A stretch of DNA of 64,000 bases from Vibrio sp. SNU_ST1 (GTDB lineage: Bacteria > Pseudomonadota > Gammaproteobacteria > Enterobacterales > Vibrionaceae), in the NCBI RefSeq assembly GCF_030563405.1, contig NZ_CP130749.1, positions 1 to 64,000 of the forward strand, in the 5' to 3' direction. Under the pieces are notes generated by a model that made no database searches, had not been told where the DNA came from, and saw only the letters and a list, made by a program, of their open reading frames with translations. The position numbers and the translations under genes were made by a program. Below are positions 35,009 through 44,510 of the stretch, piece by piece; the first letter of the stretch is position 1; each line of letters opens with the position of its first letter.

Positions 35009-35983
35009 ATGTTAAACCTACACAAAAAATCACTGCATATTACTAATGTTCAAAACGCAAATTGCGTTGTTATGGTACCGCCAAAAGAATTTAAATTTAA
35101 CGAAGAAACAGCCCGTGATAACGAGTTTCAGCACAGAGTCGATCTGACTGAAGCTGAGGTAAAGTTAGAAACGATGGCCGAGTTTAAGGCTATGGTGGCT
35201 TCGCTACGTAAAGAAGGTGTGCAAGTTGTAGAGTTTGATTATCCGGAACTGGGTGTTGAAACCCCTGACGCAGTGTTCCCAAACAACTGGTTCAGTACTT
35301 GTATTGATGGAAGCCTATTCACTTTCCCAATGGCGTGTGAAAACCGTCAAAATGAAGTTAAGCCGAATGCGCTTATTGAAGCGCTAGAAGCGTCTGGTCG
35401 TATTGTTAACCACAGTGAGTCTCTAGAGTCTTATATTGCGCAAGGTTCTTACTTAGAGAGCACGGGTGTGATGGTTATCGACCATATCAACAAGACCATC
35501 TATGCTGCGCTTTCTCAGCGTTGTGACCGCGAAGTATTAGAAGATTACGCGAAGCGCATTGGTTATTCTCGCGTGGTTTCATTCCAAACAGCACTGCCGT
35601 CTGGTCAGCCGATTTACCACACCAATGTGATGATGGCGATTGGTGATAATTTCTGTGTGATCTGTGATGAAGTGATCCCAGAGTTTGAGCGCCGCTTTGT
35701 TGTGAAATCTCTTGCCAAAGACAAGCAAGTTATCTCTATCTCAATCGATCAGATGAACCGATTCTGCGGCAACATCTTACAACTGGAGACAGTGAATGGT
35801 GATAAGGTGATTGCGATGTCTCAATCGGCTTACGATGCGTTTTCTCCAGCTCAGTTAGCTCAGCTTTCGACACACGGTAAGCTACTACCATTTAACGTGA
35901 AAACGATCGAAGACATTGGTGGTGGTTCGGTGCGATGCATGTTGGGTGAGGTGTTCTTACCTACGCGAGTGAATCGTCTTTAA
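35009..35983 (+). CDS. ctlX: CtlX-like amidinotransferase-fold hydrolase
   Basis: The 324-residue protein belongs to the guanidino-modifying superfamily, annotated as citrulline utilisation hydrolase CtlX or arginine-deiminase-related. PDAVFPNNWFSTC near residue 88, HTNVMMAIGD near 208 and GGGSVRCMLGE near 310 carry the acidic, histidine and cysteine catalytic elements of the fold. It probably hydrolyses a guanidino or ureido amino acid. AGGGACGG gives a good ribosome site. It is monocistronic, with a terminator after it. Confidence 0.78.
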   Translation: MLNLHKKSLHITNVQNANCVVMVPPKEFKFNEETARDNEFQHRVDLTEAEVKLETMAEFKAMVASLRKEGVQVVEFDYPELGVETPDAVFPNNWFSTCIDGSLFTFPMACENRQNEVKPNALIEALEASGRIVNHSESLESYIAQGSYLESTGVMVIDHINKTIYAALSQRCDREVLEDYAKRIGYSRVVSFQTALPSGQPIYHTNVMMAIGDNFCVICDEVIPEFERRFVVKSLAKDKQVISISIDQMNRFCGNILQLETVNGDKVIAMSQSAYDAFSPAQLAQLSTHGKLLPFNVKTIEDIGGGSVRCMLGEVFLPTRVNRL

Positions 35984-36031
35984 CAAGTATAGAAAGTATA
36001 GCAAGCACTCATTTCCAGTAATGGATCTTCG

Positions 36032-36066
36032 AATACCACTCTTATCGCAGAGTGGTATTTTTGTTT
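36032..36066 (+). terminator. Terminator of ctlX
   Basis: AATACCACTC and GAGTGGTATT pair around an eight-base loop and are followed by TTTGTTTTT. Confidence 0.82.
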
Positions 36067-36177
36067 TTATCTATCTTTGTATCGGTCTACCAGAAGTAAG
36101 AAGACAGCAATAAGAGAGCCAGAGCTAGATACAGGAGCTAACGTACAAAAGTTAACGGAAAACAGCTAACGAAAAAG

Positions 36178-36810
36178 CTATGAAGCGTTCTTGAAAGCTC
36201 TGTGCTCAATGAACTGAGCAGAGCGCGCAACGACTTCTTTGGAGTACACAAGCGCAGTGTGATTGAGCTTTAGGGCGCAGGTATCTGTCGCGCCTCGCAG
36301 GTTGGCATCTTCGAGTGTGACCGTACCATCCCCTGGGCTTCGGCCTAATACAATACGTCCAACACCGGCATCGTAGGTGCCTGTAATCACGCCAATCGGC
36401 ACATCAATATCGTAGTCACCCAAGCCATCACTTAAGACCATTTTGCTCGAACCAAATATAAAGCCAAGACCATGATTAGACAGTGTTTTGGCGATGGTTG
36501 CCCCATTGTGCGGCGTGCCTGCTGTAATAATGCAGGTGTCTGCAAAGTTGGGTTGGTAGAACTTAAAGTAATGGCGAATGAGCAAGCCACCCAGTGAGTG
36601 ACCGAAAAAATAGACCTCATCATACTCATTAAAACGAGCATTCACGAAACGATTGAGACGTTTGGCTGCAGAAGGGAAACGCAGCGAGTTGTAGGCAAAC
36701 TTGTGCGTTGTAAAGCCGCGTTTTTTGAAGTTTCTATCCAGATATTGCATGATCAACGCAGGCATATATAGACCATGAATTAAAACTATATGTTTGTTTT
36801 TGTTATTCAT
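36178..36810 (-). CDS. Alpha/beta hydrolase, lipase-like
   Basis: From ATG 36810, with GGAGGG upstream, the protein has 210 residues; a 38-codon upstream extension has no hydrolase features. The oxyanion region HIVLIHGLYMP, nucleophile motif GHSLGG and a C-terminal histidine (KLNHTALVY) give a plausible Ser-Asp-His triad. It resembles small cytosolic lipases/esterases (PGAP1/DUF676-like). No signal peptide is seen. The substrate is unknown. Confidence 0.8.
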   Translation of the reverse strand: MNNKNKHIVLIHGLYMPALIMQYLDRNFKKRGFTTHKFAYNSLRFPSAAKRLNRFVNARFNEYDEVYFFGHSLGGLLIRHYFKFYQPNFADTCIITAGTPHNGATIAKTLSNHGLGFIFGSSKMVLSDGLGDYDIDVPIGVITGTYDAGVGRIVLGRSPGDGTVTLEDANLRGATDTCALKLNHTALVYSKEVVARSAQFIEHRAFKNAS

Positions 36811-36936
36811 TTTTGCCCTCCGTTTGATATTGTCCCCAGTATATTTAGTCGCAAATCTAAACTCAATAAAACTTACGGCTAATGGGACGCAGCTGACGGA
36901 GGTATTTTCAATAGGAACGACCATTTTGGCGAGAAC

Positions 36937-36961
36937 AAAAAAGGACTCATAATGCGAGCCC
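36937..36961 (-). terminator. Terminator of the phosphoethanolamine transferase gene
   Basis: On the minus strand GGGCTC and GAGTCC pair (one G-U) around seven bases, followed by a U-run at 36942-36937, 35 bp after the stop codon at 36996. Confidence 0.72.
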
Positions 36962-36995
36962 CTCTGGTGGGAATATGATAAGTAGCTAGTTCAAG

Positions 36996-38618
36996 CTAGC
37001 GACACAAAGCGAAGATGTCTTGGTTCTCTCGGTATTCTTTGGTTTGCACGTCCATTAAGCCAAGCAAGGAGTCGAACAGGTTATCCTGAGAAAAGCTCTG
37101 CTCTTTCCCCGCCTTTCTTAAGCAGGTCTCGCTTATCCCTTTCTGCTCGGCAAAACCATCAGACATCCACATGATCATAGGTACGTGAGTCTGCTCTTTT
37201 GGTGCTAGGGAATAAGGCATACCATGAAGATACACGCCGTTTTCCCCTAAAGATTCACCATGATCCGAAATATACATCAGCGCGACATTGTACTTGCTGG
37301 TCAGTTTCTCCAGTTTCTGAATCGCCTGTGAGAGAAAGAAATCTGTGTACAAAATCGTGTTGTCGTAGGTGTTGAGCACTTGTTCTTTGGTGCAGTTTTC
37401 AATATCAGCGCGAGCGCAATCTGGCGTAAACTTCTTATGTTCGTCTGGGTAACGTTCAAAGTAAGTAGGCCCGTGAGACCCCGAAATATGATAGAAAATG
37501 ATGCTATCTTGCTTGAGTTCTTGAGTATCTTGTTCGAAGTTCTCTAGCATCGCTGTGTCGTAGCATACGTCGTTATTACATAATGGATCGCTGTCTTTGG
37601 CGACGAGCGTCATCTCTTTGATTCGGTGTGCGACCGCCTTGTCTCCACCATCATGCTCTCGCCAGATAGAGTGAATGCCCGCGCGGTTCATGATGTCGAC
37701 CACGTTATCTTGATTGTAGGCTTTGTCGCGATCGTAGTTGCTGCGATTCATGCTCGAGAACATGCACGGTACTGAAACCGCGGTGGCTGTTCCGCACGAT
37801 TGAACATCAGAGAAAAATATCGGGTTGTAAGGCTTGGTATGAGCGTTGGTTTCTCTCTCATAGCCATGGTATTGGTAGTTATACACTCGAGCGGTTTCGC
37901 CAAGCACAAACACCAATAAGGTCGGTTTGGTTGCCGTTTTTGCTTGTGGTTTGAGTTGAGCATCTAGACCCAATTCTTGATAGGGGATAGGCTCTTTGAT
38001 GTAGGTGTTATTGATGTATTTGACCGTTGATGCCACGTATTCGGTTGGGATGATCATCTTTTTGATATGAGAGTTATTGCGACCAATCGAAACGTAATCT
38101 TTGTAAAACAGCCCTGCAATAATGGCGATGACGATCAAAGATGAGAGCAGACCAATCGATTTCCAGACAAAGAAATCTTTCCATGACTCTCGCTTAAGCT
38201 TGGTAAACAGTAAGATCAGTGATGGGACAATACCCATGGCGAATAACCATAAGATGGAGTGGGTACTTACATAGCTTGCCGCTTCGCCACTATTGGTCTC
38301 GAATACATTTACTATCATCCCGTAGTCTACATAGATGCCGTAATTGAACATGCTGTAGCTGACGAGTGTCGAGGTGATCAGCAACAAAATAAAAAACAGC
38401 TTGGAGAATATCGGCCAATTAAAGACTTGGAAGATAAAATTGAAGGCAGCAAGGAAGAAGATCGGGATGGATATGAGAAACGTGACACTTTCAGACTTTG
38501 ATGCCTGAACAATACTAAACAGTTCTAGGGAGAGAGGGATGTTGATGACAAGCAGATAATACACAGCCAACACAAAGGGCAGCTTGTTTATCGACATGTT
38601 TAAGCTTGGAAGGTTCAT
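36996..38618 (-). CDS. eptA: EptA-like lipid A phosphoethanolamine transferase
   Basis: The 540-residue inner-membrane protein has five N-terminal membrane helices (about 12-175) and a periplasmic sulfatase-fold domain. GETARVYNYQYHGY supplies metal-binding Glu, SCGTATAVSVPCMF carries the nucleophilic Thr and conserved disulphide cysteine, and SDHGESLGENGVYLHG carries zinc ligands. It transfers phosphoethanolamine from phosphatidylethanolamine to lipid A, giving resistance to cationic peptides. It is monocistronic. The exact acceptor is inferred from the family. Confidence 0.88.
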   Translation of the reverse strand: MNLPSLNMSINKLPFVLAVYYLLVINIPLSLELFSIVQASKSESVTFLISIPIFFLAAFNFIFQVFNWPIFSKLFFILLLITSTLVSYSMFNYGIYVDYGMIVNVFETNSGEAASYVSTHSILWLFAMGIVPSLILLFTKLKRESWKDFFVWKSIGLLSSLIVIAIIAGLFYKDYVSIGRNNSHIKKMIIPTEYVASTVKYINNTYIKEPIPYQELGLDAQLKPQAKTATKPTLLVFVLGETARVYNYQYHGYERETNAHTKPYNPIFFSDVQSCGTATAVSVPCMFSSMNRSNYDRDKAYNQDNVVDIMNRAGIHSIWREHDGGDKAVAHRIKEMTLVAKDSDPLCNNDVCYDTAMLENFEQDTQELKQDSIIFYHISGSHGPTYFERYPDEHKKFTPDCARADIENCTKEQVLNTYDNTILYTDFFLSQAIQKLEKLTSKYNVALMYISDHGESLGENGVYLHGMPYSLAPKEQTHVPMIMWMSDGFAEQKGISETCLRKAGKEQSFSQDNLFDSLLGLMDVQTKEYRENQDIFALCR

Positions 38619-38763
38619 AGGTTTTGTTTTCCTGCGTCTCTTATTCCTTTATTTTAGTCTCGCTACCAAGAAAGCTCTAATATCAACGCATAAAGCTCAA
38701 ATAAGTAATGGTGAGCGATAAACCGGTTAAAGTGAAATGACTCGATAGGGCGTATAGATACAA

Positions 38764-38816
38764 AAATTCACTTTACTGTGTTGCCTTATCATAGAGCAGA
38801 GTAGCAAAGTGAATTT
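38764..38816 (-). terminator. Possible terminator of the outer-membrane barrel gene
   Basis: AAATTCACTTT and AAAGTGAATTT pair as an 11-bp stem with a long internal region; TTTTTG follows on the minus strand. The gene at 38853 ends just before it. Confidence 0.6.
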
Positions 38817-38852
38817 GAGTTATTTACTTACAACGTGGCCGTGAGGAACACA

Positions 38853-39422
38853 TTAGAAGTTGTATGAACCACCGAAGCTAACACTGTTGAATGCTAGTGT
38901 GTGGTCATCGTTTTTGAGAGAGCCCTGATAGGAGTAGTCATCAACACTCACCGCGTCAGCTTGTGAAATAAGGCGAAGTGTTAAGTGTTCAATCGGCGTG
39001 TATTCAACACCTACGCCAAAGTGGAAGCCAGTACCGCTGTCGTCCCCATAGTTAGCCGCTTGGTTCGCGTGAAGGTCAACAGAGCTTAAACCAGCCAATA
39101 CGAATGGACGGATAGTGTTGTCAAACGTATAACCGATATTCGCTGATGCAGAAATAGAGGTTGGCGAGAGTTTTTCTGCGCCATTTTTGTAATCTGCATA
39201 ATCGTTGTAGCCAAGCTCTACGCCAACAATACGGTTGAATTGGTAACCACCGTATAGGTTATAACCCATACCATCTGAATCTAAACTACCGTGACCATCT
39301 GTATCGGAGTCTTGATAGACACTAAGCCCACCACCTACATACGCGCCACCATCTGTGCTTGCTGCAAAAGTTGGAAGTGAAACTAAACCGATTAAGCCGA
39401 GTGCTAATACTGATTTTTTCAT
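38853..39422 (-). CDS. Small outer-membrane beta-barrel protein
   Basis: From ATG 39422 the protein has 189 residues. A signal peptide (MKKSVLALGLIGLVSLPTFA) is followed by amphipathic strands such as YNLYGGYQFNRIVGVELGYN and a final SFGGSYNF ending in phenylalanine, the usual BAM signal. It is the size of an eight-stranded barrel (OmpX/OmpW/OmpA-barrel type). No ligand or partner can be named. AAGGT precedes the start. Confidence 0.8.
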   Translation of the reverse strand: MKKSVLALGLIGLVSLPTFAASTDGGAYVGGGLSVYQDSDTDGHGSLDSDGMGYNLYGGYQFNRIVGVELGYNDYADYKNGAEKLSPTSISASANIGYTFDNTIRPFVLAGLSSVDLHANQAANYGDDSGTGFHFGVGVEYTPIEHLTLRLISQADAVSVDDYSYQGSLKNDDHTLAFNSVSFGGSYNF

Positions 39423-39776
39423 GATAATACCTTGTTTACTCATCCTGTGATGTAAGTCACGGTATCGCTGCCGAATGATTTATAAAACCCTCACAAATGA
39501 AACCTATTTTTTCATTGATAAAGTGACTATCTGTAGCCCTTGATTTATCAAGAGGTAAGGTCATATTTGTTGGTTATATTCTTTATAAATAAAATTCACA
39601 TATTGACAAAAGGTTAAATTTGCTAAATAAAACGATGTTTTTTAAGGTTGTTGGGAAGTACGACTGGCTATAACCTTAGTTAAGAGAAGGAGAGTCGGAT
39701 GTTAAATAGAGCAAATACAGGCTTGGTGGTTATGGCTATGGTCATGAAAGGATAGGGAAAGCTCGCCAAGAATTAA
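39423..39776. other. AT-rich intergenic gap upstream of the barrel gene
   Basis: No supported gene. It should contain the promoter of the barrel gene. Nothing else stands out by eye. Confidence 0.45.
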
Positions 39777-39819
39777 AAAGCCCCGTGGTTCTATTTTATC
39801 GAGTAAAAACACGAGGCTC
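39777..39819 (-). terminator. Terminator of the RpiR-family regulator
   Basis: On the minus strand GCCTCGTG and CACGGGGC pair around a long loop and lead into TTTTT. It lies 14 bp after the stop at 39833. Confidence 0.72.
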
Positions 39820-39832
39820 ATTTATTCAAAAT

Positions 39833-40696
39833 CTAGTCACCGAGAGGTTGCCGGTCGCCACCGCCTCGGTAAGAATCGAGCGCAACCTTCAAACGACGCA
39901 GCTTGTCGCGCGAGCGATTCTTATGATTGACCGCGATTCCCATAGAAAGCACATCTACTAACGCCAACATTGCGTAGCGAGAAGCCGACGGTTTGTAGAT
40001 GAAGTCTGTTTCCATGTGCTTGATGGGTAACAAGATATCGGCAATCTTTGCCAGCGGTGTATCTTGTGGCGTAATTGCGATGATCTTAAGTCCATACTGC
40101 TTGGCCAGTTCTGCCGTTTCAGTGATCACTGGCGTAAAACCGGTTGCTGAGATCATCACCATCACATCATTGGCATCGGCTGTTGCGGCAACCATACGTG
40201 ACATCAATCCATCGTTGTACGACACTACTGGGTAGCCCAATCGGAACAGTCGGTGTTGCAGCTCTTGAGAAGCGATGGTCGAACCGCCACCCATGCCGAT
40301 AGCAATGATCTGTCTGGCGTTATGTAGCCAGTTCACTGCAGTTTCAACGTCTTGCTCTTTGAACAGAGTTCGGTTGATGTCTAGGCTCTGCTTGATCGAT
40401 TCGTAGATACCTTGATAGCCAGTTTGGTCAACAGGTTCGAGGATAAAGCGTTGGCCAACGGTCAGGGTTTGAGCAAGTTTGATTTTCATATCACGCACGT
40501 TGTTACAGCCGATCGCCTTAGCAAAACGGGTAATTGTGGCTTCACTGACTTGAGCACCTTCAGCAAGCTCTGTGATACTGGCATTGGCTGCAAAATCAAT
40601 GTCATCCATGATCAGCTTGGCGACTTTTTTCTCTGCATCACGAAGAGCGGGAAAACGCTCCGTTATCTGTGAAATGATATCTACTTCTAAACTCAA
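39833..40696 (-). CDS. RpiR/MurR-family regulator of the aminosugar-acid cluster
   Basis: The 287-residue protein has an N-terminal RpiR helix-turn-helix (FPALRDAEKKVAKLI and ASITELAEGAQVSEATITRFAKAIGC) and a C-terminal SIS sugar-phosphate-binding domain (about 125-260, IIAIGMGGGSTIASQELQ). The start is TTG at 40696, preceded by GGATT; the next ATG would remove the helix-turn-helix. SIS regulators sense phosphosugars, so KDPG or a related acid phosphate is a likely effector. It lies 192 bp beyond the dehydratase on the same strand and probably controls the divergent operon. Confidence 0.85.
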   Translation of the reverse strand: MSLEVDIISQITERFPALRDAEKKVAKLIMDDIDFAANASITELAEGAQVSEATITRFAKAIGCNNVRDMKIKLAQTLTVGQRFILEPVDQTGYQGIYESIKQSLDINRTLFKEQDVETAVNWLHNARQIIAIGMGGGSTIASQELQHRLFRLGYPVVSYNDGLMSRMVAATADANDVMVMISATGFTPVITETAELAKQYGLKIIAITPQDTPLAKIADILLPIKHMETDFIYKPSASRYAMLALVDVLSMGIAVNHKNRSRDKLRRLKVALDSYRGGGDRQPLGD

Positions 40697-40888
40697 GAAT
40701 CCTGATCCTTTGTTGATGGGGCTAACCGTTATGGCTTAGTTTTTAAGAGCTTAGCTCGTAAGAACAAAGCTATTTAGAACTAGGCTATTTGGCATTAAGC
40801 CATTTAGCACTAATCTATTTAAAACCAAGCCTTAGCCCCGTTAGTATATCTGATTGCTTCGCTGATTCTAGCTTATCGAAAAATTGAA

Positions 40889-42163
40889 CTAGAAGCAGGT
40901 TTCTACCCAGTGGGTAACCTGATGATCGTCATCGCTGATGGCAATGTAGCGCCATTTGTCGAAGGTTAAACACGGGTGTGAGGTCGAGAACGCAATCATG
41001 TCGCCCACTTCAATTTCAGAAGAGCCGTCGGTTTCAACAAAGGTATGTTGATCCATCACGGCAGTAGAGGTTAAGCCTTTCACTGATATAGCTTCGCCGT
41101 TGCGATAGCCGCGCTCGGCGATCGGTAAACCTGCATCAAAGGCCACATCACGCTTGCCTAGCCCAACCACTAGCTTGGTAGGTTCTGGGCGAGAGATTAC
41201 ATACGCCCACACCTCAAGCGCCGATTCTAAATCACCACCCAATTCACACGCATAGCCTTGATTAACTTGGGCGCGCTGTAACACCTTGCTTTGGGCATCT
41301 AGGTAGATCCCAGTATCGTGAATGGCGTAACAACCCGGACGAATGATCGCCAAATAATCGGTTAAATTCGCTAAACATTCCGCAACTACGTCATACCAAG
41401 CGGAACCTGCACCAGTGATAATCGGTTGCCCTGCAATCAGTCCATCTGATGTGAGGCTTTCGACAGATGCTAGTGCCTGATTTAAGAAGGTACGAATATC
41501 TTGCTCTGCGTTATCACCGTGAATTACCCCCTCATACACCTCTATTCCTGCTAGTGAAAGAGATGGTGAGTTCTGGATGGTTTGAGCCAGTTCTAGAACC
41601 TCTTGCGGTGAACGACAGCCACAACGACCACCCGGTACACCAAACTCGATCAGTACCTTTAGCGTTTTCTTTGTATTAGCGAAATATTGGTTAAGTTGCT
41701 GCACGTTGACTGATGAATCCACGCAACAATAGAAATCGACATCAAACTCGCGAATAAGCTGTTCGATAATCGCCATGTTGGTTTTGCCCACCAATTGGTT
41801 GGCCATAATGATTCTTTTCGCACCAGCCATCGCTGCAATTTCAGCCTGTGCAGGCGTTGCTACCGTGATACCCCAAGCGCCATTTTCGAGTTGTTGGCGG
41901 AAAAAAGCAGGTGTCATGGATGTTTTGCCGTGTGGCGACAATTTAACTTGATGGTGATCGGCGAATGACTGCATCCAATTCAAGTTATTGGTCAAAGCCG
42001 ATTGCTTAATAACGGCAACAGGAAGCGAGATATCTTCGTTAATCAATCGATAAACACCGTTCTCAGGTTGTGATATCGCTCTCCCTTTTTGACCTCTTTC
42101 AGTTAAGACAAAACCTTCTTTTTGATACTTTCTAACATTTTCTTGTGCTGGGCTATGTTTCAT
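40889..42163 (-). CDS. PLP-dependent D-serine-dehydratase-like enzyme, probable D-glucosaminate dehydratase
   Basis: The 424-residue enzyme has an alanine-racemase-like PLP barrel with the Schiff-base lysine in SPHGKTSMTP and a C-terminal D-serine-dehydratase-like domain with the metal-binding HPC element (STSHPCLTFDKW). Family members are annotated as amino acid deaminase, D-threonine aldolase or D-serine dehydratase, and bacterial D-glucosaminate dehydratase belongs to the same fold type as far as I recall. The neighbours (N-acyl-D-amino-acid deacylase, KDG kinase, KDPG aldolase) make D-glucosaminate to 2-keto-3-deoxygluconate the most coherent reaction. It is divergent from the operon at 42340. 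Confidence 0.78.
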   Translation of the reverse strand: MKHSPAQENVRKYQKEGFVLTERGQKGRAISQPENGVYRLINEDISLPVAVIKQSALTNNLNWMQSFADHHQVKLSPHGKTSMTPAFFRQQLENGAWGITVATPAQAEIAAMAGAKRIIMANQLVGKTNMAIIEQLIREFDVDFYCCVDSSVNVQQLNQYFANTKKTLKVLIEFGVPGGRCGCRSPQEVLELAQTIQNSPSLSLAGIEVYEGVIHGDNAEQDIRTFLNQALASVESLTSDGLIAGQPIITGAGSAWYDVVAECLANLTDYLAIIRPGCYAIHDTGIYLDAQSKVLQRAQVNQGYACELGGDLESALEVWAYVISRPEPTKLVVGLGKRDVAFDAGLPIAERGYRNGEAISVKGLTSTAVMDQHTFVETDGSSEIEVGDMIAFSTSHPCLTFDKWRYIAISDDDHQVTHWVETCF

Positions 42164-42242
42164 TACTGATTCCTAACATGATTTAAGTTGTTGTTATGTA
42201 ATGTTTAAATATATCTACAATCTGATTTTTGGTAGAAACTAT

Positions 42243-42267
42243 CACACAAATTAAAATATTATGTGTG
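42243..42267. promoter_or_regulatory. Inverted repeat in the divergent promoter region
   Basis: CACACA at 42243-42248 and TGTGTG at 42262-42267 flank a 13-bp AT spacer between the dehydratase and deacylase genes. It is a candidate operator for the RpiR-family regulator, supported only by symmetry and position. Confidence 0.4.
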
Positions 42268-42339
42268 TTTTGTCACTGAAAATAATCGGCTGGATTCTTA
42301 ATATAGCTCCATCAACACAGTGGATTGAGAGAGTGAAAA

Positions 42340-43773
42340 ATGTTGTTCGATACGATAATCAAAAATGTAGAGGTGTTTGACGGCACCGGCGAACAATCGT
42401 TTTGTGCCGATGTAGCAATCCGTGATGGAAAAATCGCCGAAATTGGTCAAATCGATCATGAAGATTGTGGCCAACTGGTTGAGGGAGCCGGCTTAGCATT
42501 GGCTCCTGGTTTTATTGATGTACACACACATGACGATACCAATGTAATTCGTTACCCAGATTGCCTGCCTAAGATCAGCCAAGGTGTCACAACCGTGATT
42601 GTTGGTAACTGTGGTATCAGTGCATCACCAACCGTTTTGGCTAGCGATCCACCAGACCCAATGAATCTTTTAGGCGCACAAGCTGACTTTAAATACCCAA
42701 CCTTTGCGGCGTATGCACAAGCGGTAGAGCAAGCTCAACCGGCAGTAAACGTAGCAGCATTAGTCGGCCATACGACATTGCGTAACCAAGTGATGGACGA
42801 CCTGCAACGCACTGCAAGCGAAGACGAAATCGCAGCGATGCAAACCAACCTTGATTTAGCGATGGAGCAAGGCGCATTAGGTTTGAGCTCTGGCCTGGCT
42901 TACGCAAGTGCTAAACAAGCGAACGCCAACGAAGTGATGCAGTTAGCGAAAGTGCTCTCTAGCCATGGCGGCATCTATACCACGCATATGCGTACCGAAT
43001 TTGAAGAGATCTTAAGCGCGATGGAAGAAGCGTTTGAGACAGGACAATACGCGAAAGTGCCGGTTATTATCTCCCACCTTAAATGTGCAGGTGCGGGTAA
43101 CTGGGGTAGAACCGTTGAAGTACTCGACTTAATGGACAAGGTTTCTGAGCACCAAGATGTGTCTTGCGACTGCTACCCATACTCTGCGAGCTCTTCGACA
43201 TTAGATTTGAAACAAGTGACCGACGATTTCGACATCTTCATCACTTGGTCTGAAGCAAAACCAGAACATGCAGGTAAAACGCTGAAGCAGATTGCTGATG
43301 AAATGAACCTACCCTTGATGGACGCAGCAAAAGCGCTTCAACCTGCGGGTGCGGTTTACCACTGCATGGATGAGAACGACGTAAAGCGCGTATTGAAATA
43401 TAAACTGACCATGGTCGGTTCAGACGGTTTACCTAATGACCCACACCCACATCCAAGATTGTGGGGCACCTTCCCGAAAGTGCTAGGTCACTACTGCCGA
43501 GACGAAAAACTGTTCTCGTTGCCCGAAGCGATTCACAAGATGACCGGAATGTCGGCTCAGCGTTACAACTTAGCGGGCCGAGGCGAAGTTCGCTGTGGTG
43601 CCTTTGCTGATTTAGTTTTATTTGATCCAAAGAATATTAAAGACACAGCAACATTTGAAAATCCTATTTCAGTTGCTGAGGGAATAGAAAGCGTATTTGT
43701 AAATGGTGAGTTAACTTACCAGCAAGGAAAAGTAAAAGATAATCGTTCAGGCGTTTTTATTTACCGAAACTAG
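42340..43773 (+). CDS. N-acyl-D-amino-acid deacylase, probable N-acetylglucosaminate deacetylase
   Basis: The 477-residue amidohydrolase matches the D-aminoacylase family: metal ligands in DVHTHDD near residue 66, the GNCGIS loop near 90 with its conserved cysteine, ISHLKCAG near 246, and GSDGLPNDPHPHPR near 368. It hydrolyses N-acyl bonds next to a D-configured alpha-carbon. Glucosaminic acid is a D-alpha-amino acid, so N-acetyl-D-glucosaminate fits this site, and the surrounding KDG/KDPG genes favour it over ordinary N-acyl-D-amino acids. It is the first gene of the plus-strand operon. Confidence 0.8.
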   Translation: MLFDTIIKNVEVFDGTGEQSFCADVAIRDGKIAEIGQIDHEDCGQLVEGAGLALAPGFIDVHTHDDTNVIRYPDCLPKISQGVTTVIVGNCGISASPTVLASDPPDPMNLLGAQADFKYPTFAAYAQAVEQAQPAVNVAALVGHTTLRNQVMDDLQRTASEDEIAAMQTNLDLAMEQGALGLSSGLAYASAKQANANEVMQLAKVLSSHGGIYTTHMRTEFEEILSAMEEAFETGQYAKVPVIISHLKCAGAGNWGRTVEVLDLMDKVSEHQDVSCDCYPYSASSSTLDLKQVTDDFDIFITWSEAKPEHAGKTLKQIADEMNLPLMDAAKALQPAGAVYHCMDENDVKRVLKYKLTMVGSDGLPNDPHPHPRLWGTFPKVLGHYCRDEKLFSLPEAIHKMTGMSAQRYNLAGRGEVRCGAFADLVLFDPKNIKDTATFENPISVAEGIESVFVNGELTYQQGKVKDNRSGVFIYRN

Positions 43774-43861
43774 AGTTTTAATTGTTTATTAAATTCAGGT
43801 GATTATAAAAACGGTGAATTAATTTAAATGTATTGGAATAGAAACTGTTTTATATATAAAA

Positions 43862-43897
43862 CCAATGTTATCTATAAAGCCAATATTATCTATAAAT
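43862..43897 (+). repeat. Two tandem 18-bp repeats before the RidA gene
   Basis: CCAATGTTATCTATAAAG and CCAATATTATCTATAAAT follow each other directly, 16 bp before the RidA start. They could be an operator or a slippage duplication. Confidence 0.5.
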
Positions 43898-43912
43898 AAG
43901 TGGAGTTAAAAA

Positions 43913-44305
43913 ATGACTATTAAACGTTACGGTGTTGAAGGCGGTACAGGTACAGGCGGACAACATTTACCATTTGCACGTGCAACTGAAGCAGGTGGTT
44001 TCCTATACGTTTCTGGCCAGACACCGATGACAGATGGTGAAGTGGTTGAGGGTGGCATTGTTGACCAGTCTCGCCTAGCGATCCAAAACTGTGTCGATAT
44101 CATGACTGAAGCGGGCTACGGCCTAGAAGACGTAATGCACGTAAAGGTTGTGCTAACGGATTCTCGTTACTTCCAATCTTTTAATAAGGTATTCAAAGAG
44201 TTCTTCGGTGCTAACCCACCGGCTCGTATTTGCATGGTCTGTGATCTAGTAGTAGACGTGAAAGTTGAAGTTGATGTGACTTGCTACCGCGCAGATCGCG
44301 TTTAA
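43913..44305 (+). CDS. RidA/YjgF-family imine deaminase
   Basis: The 130-residue protein has the RidA pattern: GFLYVSGQTPM near residue 30, the trimer-interface region, and the conserved arginine near the C-terminus in PPARICMVCDL followed by VEVDVTCYR. RidA proteins hydrolyse reactive enamine/imine intermediates released by PLP dehydratases. Its place in an operon with a PLP dehydratase suggests that it speeds the imine-to-keto-acid step during glucosaminate dehydration. This is the genomic partner logic, not shown directly. Confidence 0.88.
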   Translation: MTIKRYGVEGGTGTGGQHLPFARATEAGGFLYVSGQTPMTDGEVVEGGIVDQSRLAIQNCVDIMTEAGYGLEDVMHVKVVLTDSRYFQSFNKVFKEFFGANPPARICMVCDLVVDVKVEVDVTCYRADRV

Positions 44306-44333
44306 TTATAACCTAATCACAATAACCTAATTA

Positions 44334-44381
44334 GAGAGTATTAGAGGGTAGTCATCCCTGTTATTATCTTTTAATACTCTC
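44334..44381 (+). promoter_or_regulatory. Stem-loop between RidA and symporter genes
   Basis: GAGAGTATTA and TAATACTCTC form a perfect 10-bp stem, with an inner AGGG/CCCT pairing. No T-run follows. It probably modulates expression within the operon. Confidence 0.55.
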
Positions 44382-44510
44382 ACCCTACATTTATAAAAAT
44401 TACTTTAATTAGAATATACAAAACAAATAAAGTAATTATATGAAATATAAAATGAATGAATCATAAATAAAGTTCAGGAATGAGCTTAATATTTCACTGA
44501 GAGGTGTCAA

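Noticed and set aside
36811..36924. 38-residue N-terminal extension of the lipase-like hydrolase
   Set aside because: The extension has no hydrolase features, and the internal ATG at 36810 has a strong GGAGGG ribosome site.
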